Shown piece by piece: positions 12,726 to 24,023 of a stretch of 64,000 nt of DNA (its first letter is position 1; each line of letters opens with the position of its first letter). The notes under the pieces are model-generated. The model saw only the letters and a list, made by a program, of their open reading frames with translations. It was not told where the DNA came from and searched no databases. This DNA comes from Notospermus geniculatus (Eukaryota > Nemertea > Pilidiophora > Heteronemertea > Lineidae). The stretch is taken from assembly GCA_002633025.1 (NCBI GenBank), contig NMRB01000003.1, positions 302,347 through 366,346 of the forward strand, read 5' to 3'. Position numbers and translations under genes: made by a program.

Positions 12726-13331
12726 ACGTCTATCGCACGCCGAAGTGGACATAATTCTGAATTAATATCCACATTAATTCAAACGAATTAATGTCCACAT
12801 TAAATCGACCAATAGGATTTGATTTGTATATGTGGACATATATTCGATTTAATGTCCACATTAAATCGATTTAATACCACCATTAATTCGATTTAATGTC
12901 CACATTAATTCAAGCAGCTACTTCCGCCGATAAATGCACAATCGACCAATCAGAAGAGACTTTTTAATGCGGACATTAATTCCATTTTATGTCTACATTA
13001 ATTCGAGCCCATGCACATCCGCCACTAAAAACTCTTCTCTGATTGGTAGATGGTGCATTTATCGGCGGAAGTAGCAGATTGATTTAATGTGGACATTAAA
13101 TCGAATTAATGGTGGTATTAAATCGATTTAATGTGGACATTTAATCGATTTAATGTGGACATTAAATCGAATTAATGGTGGTATTAAATCGATTTAATGT
13201 GGACATTATATCGATTTAATGTGGACATATAAAAATCAAATCCTATTGGTCAATTTAATGTGGACATTAATTCGTTGAATTAATGTGGATATTAATTCAG
13301 AATTTTGTCCACTCTGGCGTGCGATATACGT
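12726..13331. mobile_element. ~606-bp near-palindromic element with internal GTGGACATTAA repeats
   Basis: The outer arms match in inverted orientation: TATCGCACGCC at 12730-12740 against GGCGTGCGATA near 13317-13327. The arms continue inward through CTGAATTAATATCC/GGATATTAATTCAG, a CCAATAGGATTTGATTT segment and a GATAAATGCAC/GTGCATTTATC segment, meeting near 12990-13010. Most of each arm is built of short units of the form ATTTAATGTGGACATTAAAT, in both orientations. The right arm has more of these units than the left. It has no coding capacity. A TA target (TA/TCGC... ...GCGA/TA) would fit Tc1/mariner, but this is not proven. Confidence 0.8.
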
Positions 13332-13618
13332 CATACCACAGGCACCAGGGTGTGAATCTAAACGGCACCTCTCATGTGAGATGCCACCCTTCCTGAATTA
13401 TGATGCTCATTTGTACCACATACAGCAGGTACACAGTGCAGCATAGTGATCACATACAGAGATCATATGTCAGGAGCTGACCTCAACACCTATGGAATGC
13501 CACACCAGTGTCATTGCAGAAGTTAATTGATAAGTAGTGATAAAGGTAATCAAAAACACGTGTGGAGTCTGGGGACAGCAACCGAGGAAATCTTGAGGTG
13601 GGATTTCAGGCAGGCCTG

Positions 13619-14666
13619 ACGTTAACGTTTCATGCTCTCTAAACGAATTTTATTGCCACGCTAATTATAGGACATAGCTGACTATAATTTTCGCCATTTC
13701 GTTGACAGCAGATGCACCATAAGTTTTCCCATGGTATCGCCTACAGTCTGGAGTGTTTCGTTATTTGAACTCACCCAGACTTAACTTGTCAACACTCAAA
13801 GATGGACCACACCTGGAAAAGCTGCGATGCTAATCTTCCTGTCTTTTAAATAACTGGTGATGATTGGCTGATGATGATATATAAGGAACGCGTGGATGCA
13901 ACCCACGTTGTGCACATATGGCCCATTTCATTAATTTTCTGGCTACGACGAAGCGTGGCACACAGACTTTTTTACAATCGGTAAAAAAATGATGAATGAT
14001 ACACAGTCACTTGGCATATTTGGTTTGTACAAACAGATGCTGAATAACATAAATTTTGCGAAGAAAGAATCGATGGTGAAAAACGCAGCTGTGTGGTGAA
14101 TTCTTCTCATAGATAGAAAAAAAGTCAAAGCAATTTCCCACATGTCACAATCTTCACAGTCAATACATGTCAATATCGAGCTCCTGTTTCTAGCCTTCTC
14201 AATATCATGCAGACATGCCGACAGTGCTTCCACATGATCTGCAAACTCGTGAACTTGCTTCTTTGCCAAGAATTTTTTTGTTTAGGAAAAAATGGTGATT
14301 AGGTAGATTTATCTACCTTTAATTGGAACAGAGGTGCTCTGTCGTCACTGGTACTCTAACTCTAAAGTTTCCCATGCTCCCCTGTGTGCCCCGACGGAAT
14401 TCCATCCCGGCAGTTTAAATCAAGGAGAAGATTTTTCTCGGATAACTGAATCTACCTTCTGGCCTTCATCAGTGCAAATGGCTTTTAAACCTATGAATCT
14501 GGGGAAAAGCTAATGTGTTTAATGTTGCAAAAAAGTGGACAAAGTTATCTGTTAACTTATCTCTAGGTGGGTAAATTTTTCTTGTTAATGTAGGAGGGTG
14601 CACCCTGGATTGGGCCGAGTTACTTGTCGACAATTTTTACGTCCATCTCATTTGATAAAAACAGGT
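13619..14666. repeat. repeat block R2b, second copy
   Basis: This is the counterpart of 9687-10739. It begins with the right ACGT target copy of the 2.3-kb insertion and continues beyond AACAGGT into unique sequence. Confidence 0.9.
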
Positions 14667-15993
14667 GATGTGTTTACGGTCATGAAAATTGACGGAATTC
14701 CAGATAGGGGAATCAACAACGAACATCATAATCCTTAGTATGTATAACAAGTTGAGCACAGTATGGGTTTTCTGAGTCTGGAATTCGTAAAATGTTTCAT
14801 TGGAAAATGTGAGATATGTCTGCACTCCTGGCCAGCTCATCACTAGATACTAAACAATTGCCATTTGCTTACTTTATGTTTTACACTTTGCTGATATAGT
14901 ACACATATCCTGAGTGATGGCTTCTGGCCAAGCTAGATAAACGACTGCTGTCTATATGTACAGTAAATGGATCTTAGCATAGCGTGCTTTTAATAAGCCT
15001 CCAGTGCACCTAGCTGAGTAGAACTTTGGCTATTGATACTAACATTGCCAGCTTGCTTTGGCGGCTGGCCAGCTTGAAGAATACATCACTGCTGTTCTGA
15101 AGGTCATCTGAAGCTGGGTGTTTAATTGGAGCCGCCCCACTCGACATCAAATTGTGACAATGCCAAAAGCGAAATCTGAAACTGAGATTCAGGGATTAAT
15201 GTAACAGTACAGCTTTTTCGTATTCGTCAGAACCCTGCACTCAGGGCAAGTCTTGATCAATAAAGTAATGTTTTAGTAGGAATAAGAAAAAAAATATGGA
15301 TGCCACTTGTAAGAAATATCGAGAGTGGAATTGTGTGACATCGCAATATAAAGCTCCAAATACAGAGTATCTCCCATGGACAGTTAGATCTTGGCTTTGA
15401 TTTTTTGTTTCATTTTGATGCATTACATGTATGCATCCTCGTGCTCGTCATTGCACTTTTTTTGGCTGTCCGAGCTCTCATGCTTGTTGCGCCACATCTT
15501 CAGACATGGAACACTGCACTTACTTCAGATGCATTAGTTCAACAATTTGCTTTTCATATTCCTGACATTCATGAAAAGAAAATGCTACATGTAAATGCAC
15601 TCCGTGTACCTCTTGATAATGAGCTGCACCGAAGTAAACCTTGCTAATAAGAAATTTAATAACTTCGAAGACTTATAATTGCTGCATGTCTTACTGCATT
15701 GAATTTTTAATGTCGGTGAAAACTTTGTACCAGTTGGAGTACTTCGAAGTTGTGTGCACCGATTACTTGTATTTCAGGCCGAGTATGGCGCCTGCCTGAG
15801 AGCCTAAATCTGGCTGTGATGAAATCGTTTGGCACACAGTATTCCTTTCCAATGTTTGATTGTAATATCAAAAATAGATAGCCCTCTTGTTGCAGTAAAT
15901 TGTGTATCATCATTTCGCGCTTTTCCCGAATCATCGTCTCCGATTGGTACTATATACATATTGTACTGTCTTTGCTAACTGATCAACCCAAAT
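14667..15993. other. unassigned non-coding stretch
   Basis: No recognisable gene or repeat. A plus-strand frame at 15405-15647 begins with a hydrophobic, signal-like run (LVLVIALFLAVRALML), but its methionine context and lack of homology give no support for a gene. Confidence 0.4.
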
Positions 15994-16015
15994 CAAAAAT
16001 AGATATCTATTTTTG
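15994..16015. repeat. 22-bp perfect palindrome
   Basis: CAAAAATAGAT is followed directly by ATCTATTTTTG with no loop. The half-site TCAAAAATAGATA recurs at about 15867 and 19707. No function is evident; it may be the end of an old palindromic element. Confidence 0.6.
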
Positions 16016-18403
16016 CCCAAACTCTATTCATTTATCATGAACGGATTGATATATAGGTACACTGGCCACAAACCAATACTCATTGTACATGTAACCAACA
16101 AAGGCATGTTTAGACAGATATTTCAAAGAATTGAAGCAAATCCAACACCAATTTCACCGAACCAAGGTATTCCACAAACACGATACGCTTTTAATGACCT
16201 TCAAGTGGTAGGTTAGGAGTAACAAAATCCAAAAGGTTTGCGTAGTTAGGAGCTAGTAAATTGTTGATCCAGGAGGGGTGCTCTACAATGTGAAATCCAT
16301 CTGAGTATTGTTTATAGAAAAGGCAAAGGTAATTCAGAGTTTAGTTCATTCCGTTTGATATTGATGATTGGATTTCTGTTCATTAAAGAAGGAATAAACA
16401 GTGGAGATTTTCAAAGCTACATGTATTTTTGTGAATGTAAACATATTGAGCCTTCAGGTATGGTACTAATTTTCCAATAAATTGTGAAAGTTCGTTGAAC
16501 TTGATCGACACGTTCGTAAAGGGTATGACCTTGCTAAGTTATCCTGACTAATAATACTGGGTCACCCCTCCAGCATTGAGATTTGCCGTCCATGCAAACA
16601 ATTGCATGACGGTCGCAAACCATCGTGAAGCATTTTTTAACCGGCCTGTCTGCATCCCATATCGCTCTATGTAATCGCAGCTTAAAGGTTGAATTTTTTC
16701 CACATAACTCTTCCTTTTGACATTGTTGAGTATTAACTTCAGACTTCTTGACGAAGCCCATAACTCTTGGCTGATTGGTGTTTATACAAGAACTTGGCTT
16801 TGGTCCCGATGGTTCACTGGGAGACCCTGATCAAACCAGAGCTCATACATTCTCACAGTAGTCAAGCATTATCCAAATCTCGTCAGCGCTAAAGATAGCC
16901 AGTGTGGGGGAAGATCATGAAAATAATAACCCCGTTGTCAGTATGGTATCAGTTTTTCGTGGCTAATCAACATACTTCGTATTTTTTTCAGCAAACAAAG
17001 ACAAGTGTATAGGTAGGTATTCTTTACTTTGAGTCTTGTTGGCCTTGTAAAACGTTCTAGATTTACCCACTTGTTGCTAGAGTCTGTAAAATACTTTCCA
17101 ACTAAGCTGTTCTTATCGTCGAAGGAACTTCTTAACAAGCTTCTCTGATAGTATGGAGCTTGTAGTCTAACACCTACTTTGTCTCTGATGATGATGATAA
17201 TGATGATGGACCGTGGCGTTAGGGTAAATGGTAACGTTGAATGTATGCTTTGGTGAAAGGGTATGGCTCTGTGTGGAACCATATAATGCATCTGAGTATT
17301 GTCTTGGCAAAAGGTGGAATGTCTTATGAAACATGTGGCATGCGTTGTCATGATGTCATTGGCCTTGTGTAGCAGACCATGGCAATGGTGATTGGATGAA
17401 GAGCTACATATGCAGATAAAACAAGCTTCTGCGGCGATTTTCCGTTTGGTCGGCCAACGGAAATCTCGGATACTGACGCATTTGGTAGCTTATCTGATCA
17501 GGGCTAAGATTCAGACCTCAGATTCTAATGGGCACAGTAATTAGCATTGCAAGTATGCTTGATATGCACGAAATCGACAGAGTTGAGAATTAACAAGGCT
17601 TCTTGCTCACATTCACATCAATAATTAGCAGCACCACACGAGGGAAAATATCTGATCAACAAGGCTGGTATCTCACAGAGCCATCTTCTACCAATAATCA
17701 TAACGGATGTCAACATCTGGCTATTGACATTGGAAACAAATGTAAACAATCATTAGGCACCTAGTGTCATATTTCTGCTCATCGGGTATTCAAATTTTTT
17801 GGCTTGAAATATGAAATAGGCAAAGATTCATTATGCTGCATTCTGTTGCTAGATAATTGGATTGGCAGACCTTGGGGCTGTGGTGTGAATCAACATTGGC
17901 GAACAGGGAGTAAACAGCTGTTAGCGGCTGCTGTGTCGATTTTGGCTTTTCAAATATTGCTTATGGAATTGATAAATATCAACTCTGGTTCACTCGGTGA
18001 TAAAGTTATTCGGGAAGCCACTCGGTGATAAAGTCATTCGGGAAGCCACTGTTCATGAACTATTTAATGTTTATAAACCCATGATACCAAAAGAATAAAG
18101 TGCCATGCTTGTGGTGGAGATACCAGCAGTCATAAAAATAAATAAAAAGCAAAAAATAAGTTCTGAGAGTTGAAAATGATGTAAGAAGAAATGGCCCCTA
18201 ATGATGCCTAAATATACGCATGCGTCTATATGACAAACCTATACCCAGCAAAAACACTTGTCTAAAAGAGTTTATGCAACATAACATGGTATCACACATA
18301 AGTAACATAAGAGGGATCATTCAAATATACATGTATAAAGTAGTCAGGAATTAAAGTTCAGTATGAAGATCTTTAAGAACCTTCTGTCTAAATATCTTAT
18401 TCA
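16016..18403. other. unassigned stretch with two small tandem repeats
   Basis: A TGATGA/TGATAA microsatellite lies at about 17187-17209. A 28-bp unit (CACTCGGTGATAAAG..ATTCGGGAAGC) occurs twice at about 17990-18046 with one or two differences. A 137-codon minus-strand frame (16938-17351) includes the microsatellite as an isoleucine run and is unlikely to be a gene. Confidence 0.5.
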
Positions 18404-18977
18404 AGTAAGCTGCTGATTGGGACAAACTGTGCACTTCTTGTAGTTGTGGCACATGATATTGATGCATTGTGTACTGTGCTATAATCATCACTTAATCATC
18501 ATGCTTATAAGCATGATGATTAAGTGTCCCTCAGCCTTCCCTTTTTATTACGTCCATGTACCATTATAACAAAATATGATACCCAGAGCATGACCATTTG
18601 TAAAATGAATACGTGCAGCAAACTCAGTAATAAGCATGATTAAATTCTCTGCCCTCTAATCAACAAGTTGCACTCGAGTATCATATGTATACCTTAATAC
18701 CTCCCATGCATTTGGTTAGCTAAACCCCTTAAATTTGATACCACTATTACATCTGTTATTGTTTGATCCACTTTCATACTCGAGCTAATCAATAGACTAA
18801 ATCAAAGGAAAAATTATACCGCAGCACATGGCATTTCAACAAATTATCCCAAGGTATCTTTGTTACAAAACAATGTAGGGCATCTAACCTATTATCAATA
18901 GGATAATCAGCTTTCCTGTGCTGTGACAATGGTGTGGCAGGTTAGCAAAGAATCAGGCTGCCTTATTGCACAATGTG
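18404..18977. repeat. repeat block R3, first copy, up to the assembly gap
   Basis: This is the same length as, and nearly identical to, 19081-19654 (574 bp). The only clear difference is CCTGTGCTGTG here against CCTGTGGTGTG there. The two copies flank the N run exactly, so they are probably the same genomic sequence placed twice. Confidence 0.9.
18489..18526. repeat. 38-bp perfect palindrome (copy 1)
   Basis: The 19-base arm CACTTAATCATCATGCTTA is followed at once by its exact reverse complement, with no loop. It could form a cruciform or an RNA hairpin. It is repeated at 19166-19203 because the whole block is repeated. Confidence 0.9.
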
Positions 18978-19080
18978 NNNNNNNNNNNNNNNNNNNNNNN
19001 NNNNNNNNNNNNNNNNNNNNNNNNNNNNNNNNNNNNNNNNNNNNNNNNNNNNNNNNNNNNNNNNNNNNNNNNNNNNNNNN
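18978..19080. other. assembly gap, 103 Ns
   Basis: The N run is flanked by the two R3 copies, so the true missing length may be zero or negative (overlapping contigs). Confidence 0.95.
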
Positions 19081-19654
19081 AGTAAGCTGCTGATTGGGAC
19101 AAACTGTGCACTTCTTGTAGTTGTGGCACATGATATTGATGCATTGTGTACTGTGCTATAATCATCACTTAATCATCATGCTTATAAGCATGATGATTAA
19201 GTGTCCCTCAGCCTTCCCTTTTTATTACGTCCATGTACCATTATAACAAAATATGATACCCAGAGCATGACCATTTGTAAAATGAATACGTGCAGCAAAC
19301 TCAGTAATAAGCATGATTAAATTCTCTGCCCTCTAATCAACAAGTTGCACTCGAGTATCATATGTATACCTTAATACCTCCCATGCATTTGGTTAGCTAA
19401 ACCCCTTAAATTTGATACCACTATTACATCTGTTATTGTTTGATCCACTTTCATACTCGAGCTAATCAATAGACTAAATCAAAGGAAAAATTATACCGCA
19501 GCACATGGCATTTCAACAAATTATCCCAAGGTATCTTTGTTACAAAACAATGTAGGGCATCTAACCTATTATCAATAGGATAATCAGCTTTCCTGTGGTG
19601 TGACAATGGTGTGGCAGGTTAGCAAAGAATCAGGCTGCCTTATTGCACAATGTG
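19081..19654. repeat. repeat block R3, second copy
   Basis: See 18404-18977. The block starts at the first base after the gap and ends where the first copy ended at the gap (CACAATGTG). Confidence 0.9.
19166..19203. repeat. 38-bp perfect palindrome (copy 2)
   Basis: Identical to 18489-18526. Confidence 0.9.
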
Positions 19655-19699
19655 TTTAGGAAGGTTGTCCAAAAGGAAGCGACAAATAATGAAACATGG

Positions 19700-19856
19700 C
19701 TGATATCAAAAATAGATATTTTTGCTGATATTTATAGCTAGCAAATGCTTTTTCTTCAGTTTTGTAGTACACTATTGGACATTGCTGTGAAAATCTTAAG
19801 TAAAAGCATTTGCCAACTTTTATGAATACATGCACCAGCCAATATCTGTTTTGTCT
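19700..19856. mobile_element. palindromic MITE, GCAAATGCTTTT family, diverged copy
   Basis: AGCAAATGCTTTTTCTT near 19740 faces AAGTAAAAGCATTTGC near 19798-19813. The outer flanks are also weakly inverted (GCTGATAT against AATATCTG). The core matches the element at 42099-42225. It is more diverged, so its limits are approximate. Confidence 0.6.
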
Positions 19857-21724
19857 ACTGGTGGACCCCTCAAAAATAGTGTAGATAGTGACAACAGAGG
19901 TAATAAGGTATGCTCAATGAGATAATGAAGTGCGCAAAACTCCTTTAGTGACTGACACACCGAAAGGGCAATGGTCCTCAAAGCTGCCGGGTCTACCCCG
20001 CAACCATCATGATTCTTTGTTTCTTAATGAATATTTCCCTGAAGGCGTCCTCTGAAATAGGAGTAGAACGGTAAGTTAGAGTGAGGGCACCTTGAAGATG
20101 GGAGCTAAGATCCTCTCAGCGACCATTCCCAACATGACTATATACAAGCCTAAAGGCAACAACGGTTCGCTGGCATGAGGCCGAGGGCGAGCAGGCGAGG
20201 GGCATTGTACCGTAAATATCAGTCAGCGCCACCATCGATGGCCAGAGAAACCAGGAAGTAGTTATTATTGGAAGCCACGAGCATCCTATTAAAGATGTCC
20301 CACTTTCCCCTGAGTAACTGTAAGTCGACTGTGTGGTGAGACCTCAATACAGGCGCTATACTGCTGTATGTTTTAAGGTGACCCAGTTCATCCATAAACG
20401 ATCGATGTACGCTATTTTTACTGTGCAACACTGGTCCCCTGCCTTTTACAGGCGCTCCGCTAATGCCTACAATACAATAGGCCTCGAGGACAGAGGACCA
20501 GCATGAAAATGCATCAAAATAATCTCGTCGTTTTGCTCCAAAAATCGTCCAAAAAACACCAAGCCGATTGTATTATTCAAATTGCTTATCAGGGGACACA
20601 ATTTTACGCCAAATGATTTGCAATTGCATCGATGATCAGTAGATTACGTGAATGGAAAAGGAGAAAATGGAGGCGAAAAATTGACCCACTTTTAAAAGTG
20701 TGATGATTTTAGTGGTGAGAATGCCTCAAGGCCAGCTCACCAACAGCTGAAAGAAAGAATCACGCGCAACAAGGAGAATAGTTTGGCCTTGAGGGAACTA
20801 ATCTTGTGCATTTGTCATTCTGCATTAGAAACCCATCAGTAAGACTTCTTAGTGACAAGATCAAAGCTAGCCCTGTATGAAGGATGCTTTGACCTTTTAT
20901 TGGACGATCATTTGATTTTGTACACAGGTGACTTTAGCCTTCGTTGTCTTCTTGACTTAGTAAGAAACCTACAAGAAGCTACGAACTGATTTTCACTTAT
21001 TAGATTCTTGGTTTCATCTGATAATTGTCACATTTAATGGGTGTCTGTCATTTGCCTGTATCATAGCATAATATTGGAGCAAAAATGCACTAGCTTTTTT
21101 ACCTTCGCCAGCTGTGAGTGTAAAATCTATGCAAAACGATTTACGTCATTCTATTCTATTTTTTTCAATGGGAATATTCTATTTTTTTCAATGGGAATTT
21201 GAGAATTGTTCAGACTGAATAAAGAAGTCGGTTAAATTCCGTTCCACAGTTGCTGCCCAAAGCAACATATGTTGGCCGTCAGTGACTCACTCAATGTAGC
21301 GTATGATTTATATTTTAATGTCGGCAGTTTTACAATGGACACCCTGAAAATCGATTTTTGGCTTCATTGACCTCGTCATCTCGTCAATATTTGCTGTGAA
21401 ACTAGTATTGGTTTATTCGTCACAGGTGGTTGTAATGAGCAAATCTATAGGTCCCGTGTAATTCAATCTGACACTTCATCAACTCTTTGTATGGTTCTGG
21501 AATCAATTCCTCTTATAGTCCGGTATGTACCAAATATTTCAGACGAATATACATGTATTCACCACGATAATAGAAGATAACCCATGCTGAAGACCCCCCC
21601 AACGACCCTCATGACAGTATGTTGGAATCTGCTCAAGACATCCCAAACTGTCGAAAGCGGCGAAAATTCAAATCTCTGTTTTTTTTGTGCAGGCCAGAAA
21701 ATGTATTTTCAACATCTTTCGATC
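19857..21724. other. unassigned stretch with one 23-bp tandem duplication
   Basis: The unit ATTCTATTTTTTTCAATGGGAAT-like sequence repeats with period 23 at 21153-21198. A minus-strand frame at 20219-20431 (70 codons) has no match I recognise. No other feature was seen. Confidence 0.45.
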
Positions 21725-24022
21725 TGGTAAAAGCTGCACGTGTTTCATGAGAAAATGTCAAGTACATGTAGCGTTCGAGTGCTGATACAATGTCAACTAA
21801 TTCCTGGCCAAATAAACATAATTGGGGAAAGATTTTCAAGTGCCATCGAATACCCACCTATAAGTTCAGGATATGTACGAGTCCTATAATTATTACGGCA
21901 ACAAAAATGAGTTAAAAGTTAGAGTATGCTTGAACTTCCCGTGAACCTGGGTGAAGCTTTAAAGTGGCCAGCATCCAATGTCAGGAACATTGTATTGTTA
22001 AGATGATCATGACAGAATCTGATAATACCTGACAAATGATTTGTTAACCTGGCAAACTTATTGAAGGTTTCCTTCGTTAATTCAATATTGCGACAGGTGT
22101 GGAAGGCTTGCTTATAAATAAGGTAATGAATGATGGTGTTTATGAAAGCGGAATTTTTCGAAGCTCTGTTCAAAAAAGGTGAAATATCGAAAGTGCACAT
22201 AAAGAAATTTGACGTTCAGAAATAGAAAAGTCATTTTTCCAATAATGTTTATTTTCGAACGTCGATAAAACAACGTCTCCAGATACGAAAACCAAGAATT
22301 TAAGGAAATTTTGGAAGGTGGGCAGTGCCACGCACTGTGACCAAGCGATCAAATCAAAGCTATTGGTACTAGGGGTAAGTCAAAACAACTTCTGGCTACA
22401 ATGAAAGAAATGTAATGTAAGCCAAAAGGAGCCAACAGAAGCTCCTCCATGAGCCCCGTCGGCGAGTCTTGATCTTAGCCAGATCTGCACTGCCTAATAA
22501 ATGTACAACCGCTTGCTTTAAACCCTGCCATGCCTGCCACCATGCCTCTTTAGTCTGTATGATAAAGGAACGAGTCGTAAATTCATATTTATACGAAATG
22601 AACATATGAGTGAATGATTCAACGCAGGTCATTCAATAACTGAGAATGCAAGGCAAAGGTATATATGACAATGCAAGGTTAAATAAGACTTAATTATATA
22701 ATCTCTCCTTACCCAAGCAAGCCAAAGGTTTTTTGACAATGCAAGGTTAGGTAAGACTTGAATATAATCTCTCCTTACCCATGCAAGACAAAGTTTATAT
22801 GACAATGCAAGGTTAAGTAAGACTTGAATATAATCTCTCCTTACCCATGCAAGACAAAGGTTTATATGACAATGCAAGGTAGAATATAATCTCTCCTTAC
22901 CCATGCACGACAAAGGTTTACATGACAATGCACGGTTAAGTACATGTAAGACTTGAATATAATCTCTCCTTACCCAAGCAACAGAAAAATAAGAGACAAA
23001 ATAGCAACTTTGTCACACACATGTATATTGTGAACAATATGGAAATACAGTGTACACTGAAAAAGAAGGGAACGTGCTTCTTGAATAGGGCTGAGTCAAG
23101 TAAGATGTCACAGCTGGAAATGTCAGTCGAGTCAGCTCGCATTGCACCAGATACGGCTCATTCGTTTGGTCAATAAAAACTGGGGTCATTGAACTGTTTC
23201 AGGGCAGTCTTGATGATGTTAACTCTATGGCGGGGGGGAGGTCGATATTCGATGTGAAGGCACTGCTCATCATCAAACAGTGTTTGTAATCATTCTCTGC
23301 ATGTCGTGTTGGAAAAACTAAAGGTAGGGAGCCTAGAGTTTCAGCCACGAAATGAAATAACAAACATGTAGCTTCGTTGCTCTGATCGCTTTGACATCCT
23401 TGAGAGCCTTGCTCCCTGAGAATCAGAAATACCAAAGGTTAGGTACAATTCGACTTCGTTATGCTGGACATGCATATTCAAATGTCAACCTTGCCATTTT
23501 GTTCGTACAACTACTGGAAAAAAAGTGTACGTTTGGTAAATTGGAAACTTCAGGTCGAATTCAGAAATGCTAGCTGGCAACAGACAGTCACACAGGGCCT
23601 GCTGTAAACCATCTCGTCTAGACAGTGTATATCGGTTTTCTCTCATCTTATCTTTCTACCTGACATTATTTTACTGTCCATTGTAAAATTCTATCTGGAT
23701 TTATGAGAAATCAAGCACAAGCTGTTGCAATATGTTGGCTTGCTAGTCTGATATGATCCGTCCTTTTGTGTGCTTTCTCTAATTAATCCTGTTCCATTGT
23801 CAGCCTCCATCAAAAATGTTCCAGGAGAGAATACTCGATGCAGGCTGCAATTTATCAGAAACGTCGGCTTGCTTTGTTCATTGAATCAGCTCGTAACTTG
23901 AATGGCCATTGTGTTAGATGTAAATGTCATCGGTAAATTTTGTCTGAATTGACTGAGTGTGTGTATACCTACCTCACTCCCACAGATTCTGCCTATTAAT
24001 TCCTCAAACATGTCAGAAAGGG
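21725..24022. repeat. repeat block R4, first copy, ending at a single N
   Basis: This matches 24024-26175 along its whole length (2,298 versus 2,152 bp). Differences are scattered substitutions, a few short indels and fewer minisatellite units in the second copy. It runs from TGGTAAAAGCTGC to GTCAGAAAGGG and stops at the N. Minus-strand frames (for example 21919-22200) are shared by both copies but resemble no known protein. Confidence 0.9.
22646..22985. repeat. minisatellite, ~66-bp unit, about five units
   Basis: Each unit contains GACAATGCAAGGTTAAGTAA, then AGACTTGAATATAATC, then TCTCCTTACCCATGCAAGAC. Some units are shortened (for example near 22870-22900) or carry a TTTTTTG variant. The counterpart in the second R4 copy (24905-25140) has fewer units. 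Confidence 0.9.
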
Positions 24023-24023
24023 N
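24023..24023. other. single-N contig junction
   Basis: The N stands exactly between the end of the first and the start of the second R4 copy. Confidence 0.8.

Larger units (their letters stand above)
11302..13618. mobile_element. 2.3-kb non-autonomous DNA transposon-like insertion
   Basis: In the other copy of this locus, blocks R2a and R2b meet at ACGT (9687-9690). Here the same blocks are separated by 2,317 bp flanked by ACGT on both sides (11298-11301 and 13619-13622), a perfect 4-bp target duplication. The ends are inverted repeats: the left reads CAGTCCTACCTAAAATCC, and the right, reversed, reads CAGGCCTGCCTGAAATCC, matching at 15 of 18 positions. No frame inside exceeds about 75 codons, so no transposase is present. 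Three smaller palindromic elements lie inside (11690-11881, 11933-12051, 12726-13331). The 4-bp target would fit several superfamilies, and I cannot assign one. The boundaries are seen directly; calling it a transposon is inference from the duplication and inverted ends. Confidence 0.8.

Noticed and set aside
12726-13331. CRISPR-like array because of the repeated 20-bp units
   Set aside because: The units alternate in orientation within a palindrome and lack uniform spacers, and the DNA is eukaryotic.
16938-17351. 137-codon minus-strand frame
   Set aside because: It includes a TGATGA microsatellite translated as isoleucines and has no family match.
18953-19168. Frames crossing the 103-base gap
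   Set aside because: They consist mainly of unknown residues and repeated flanks.
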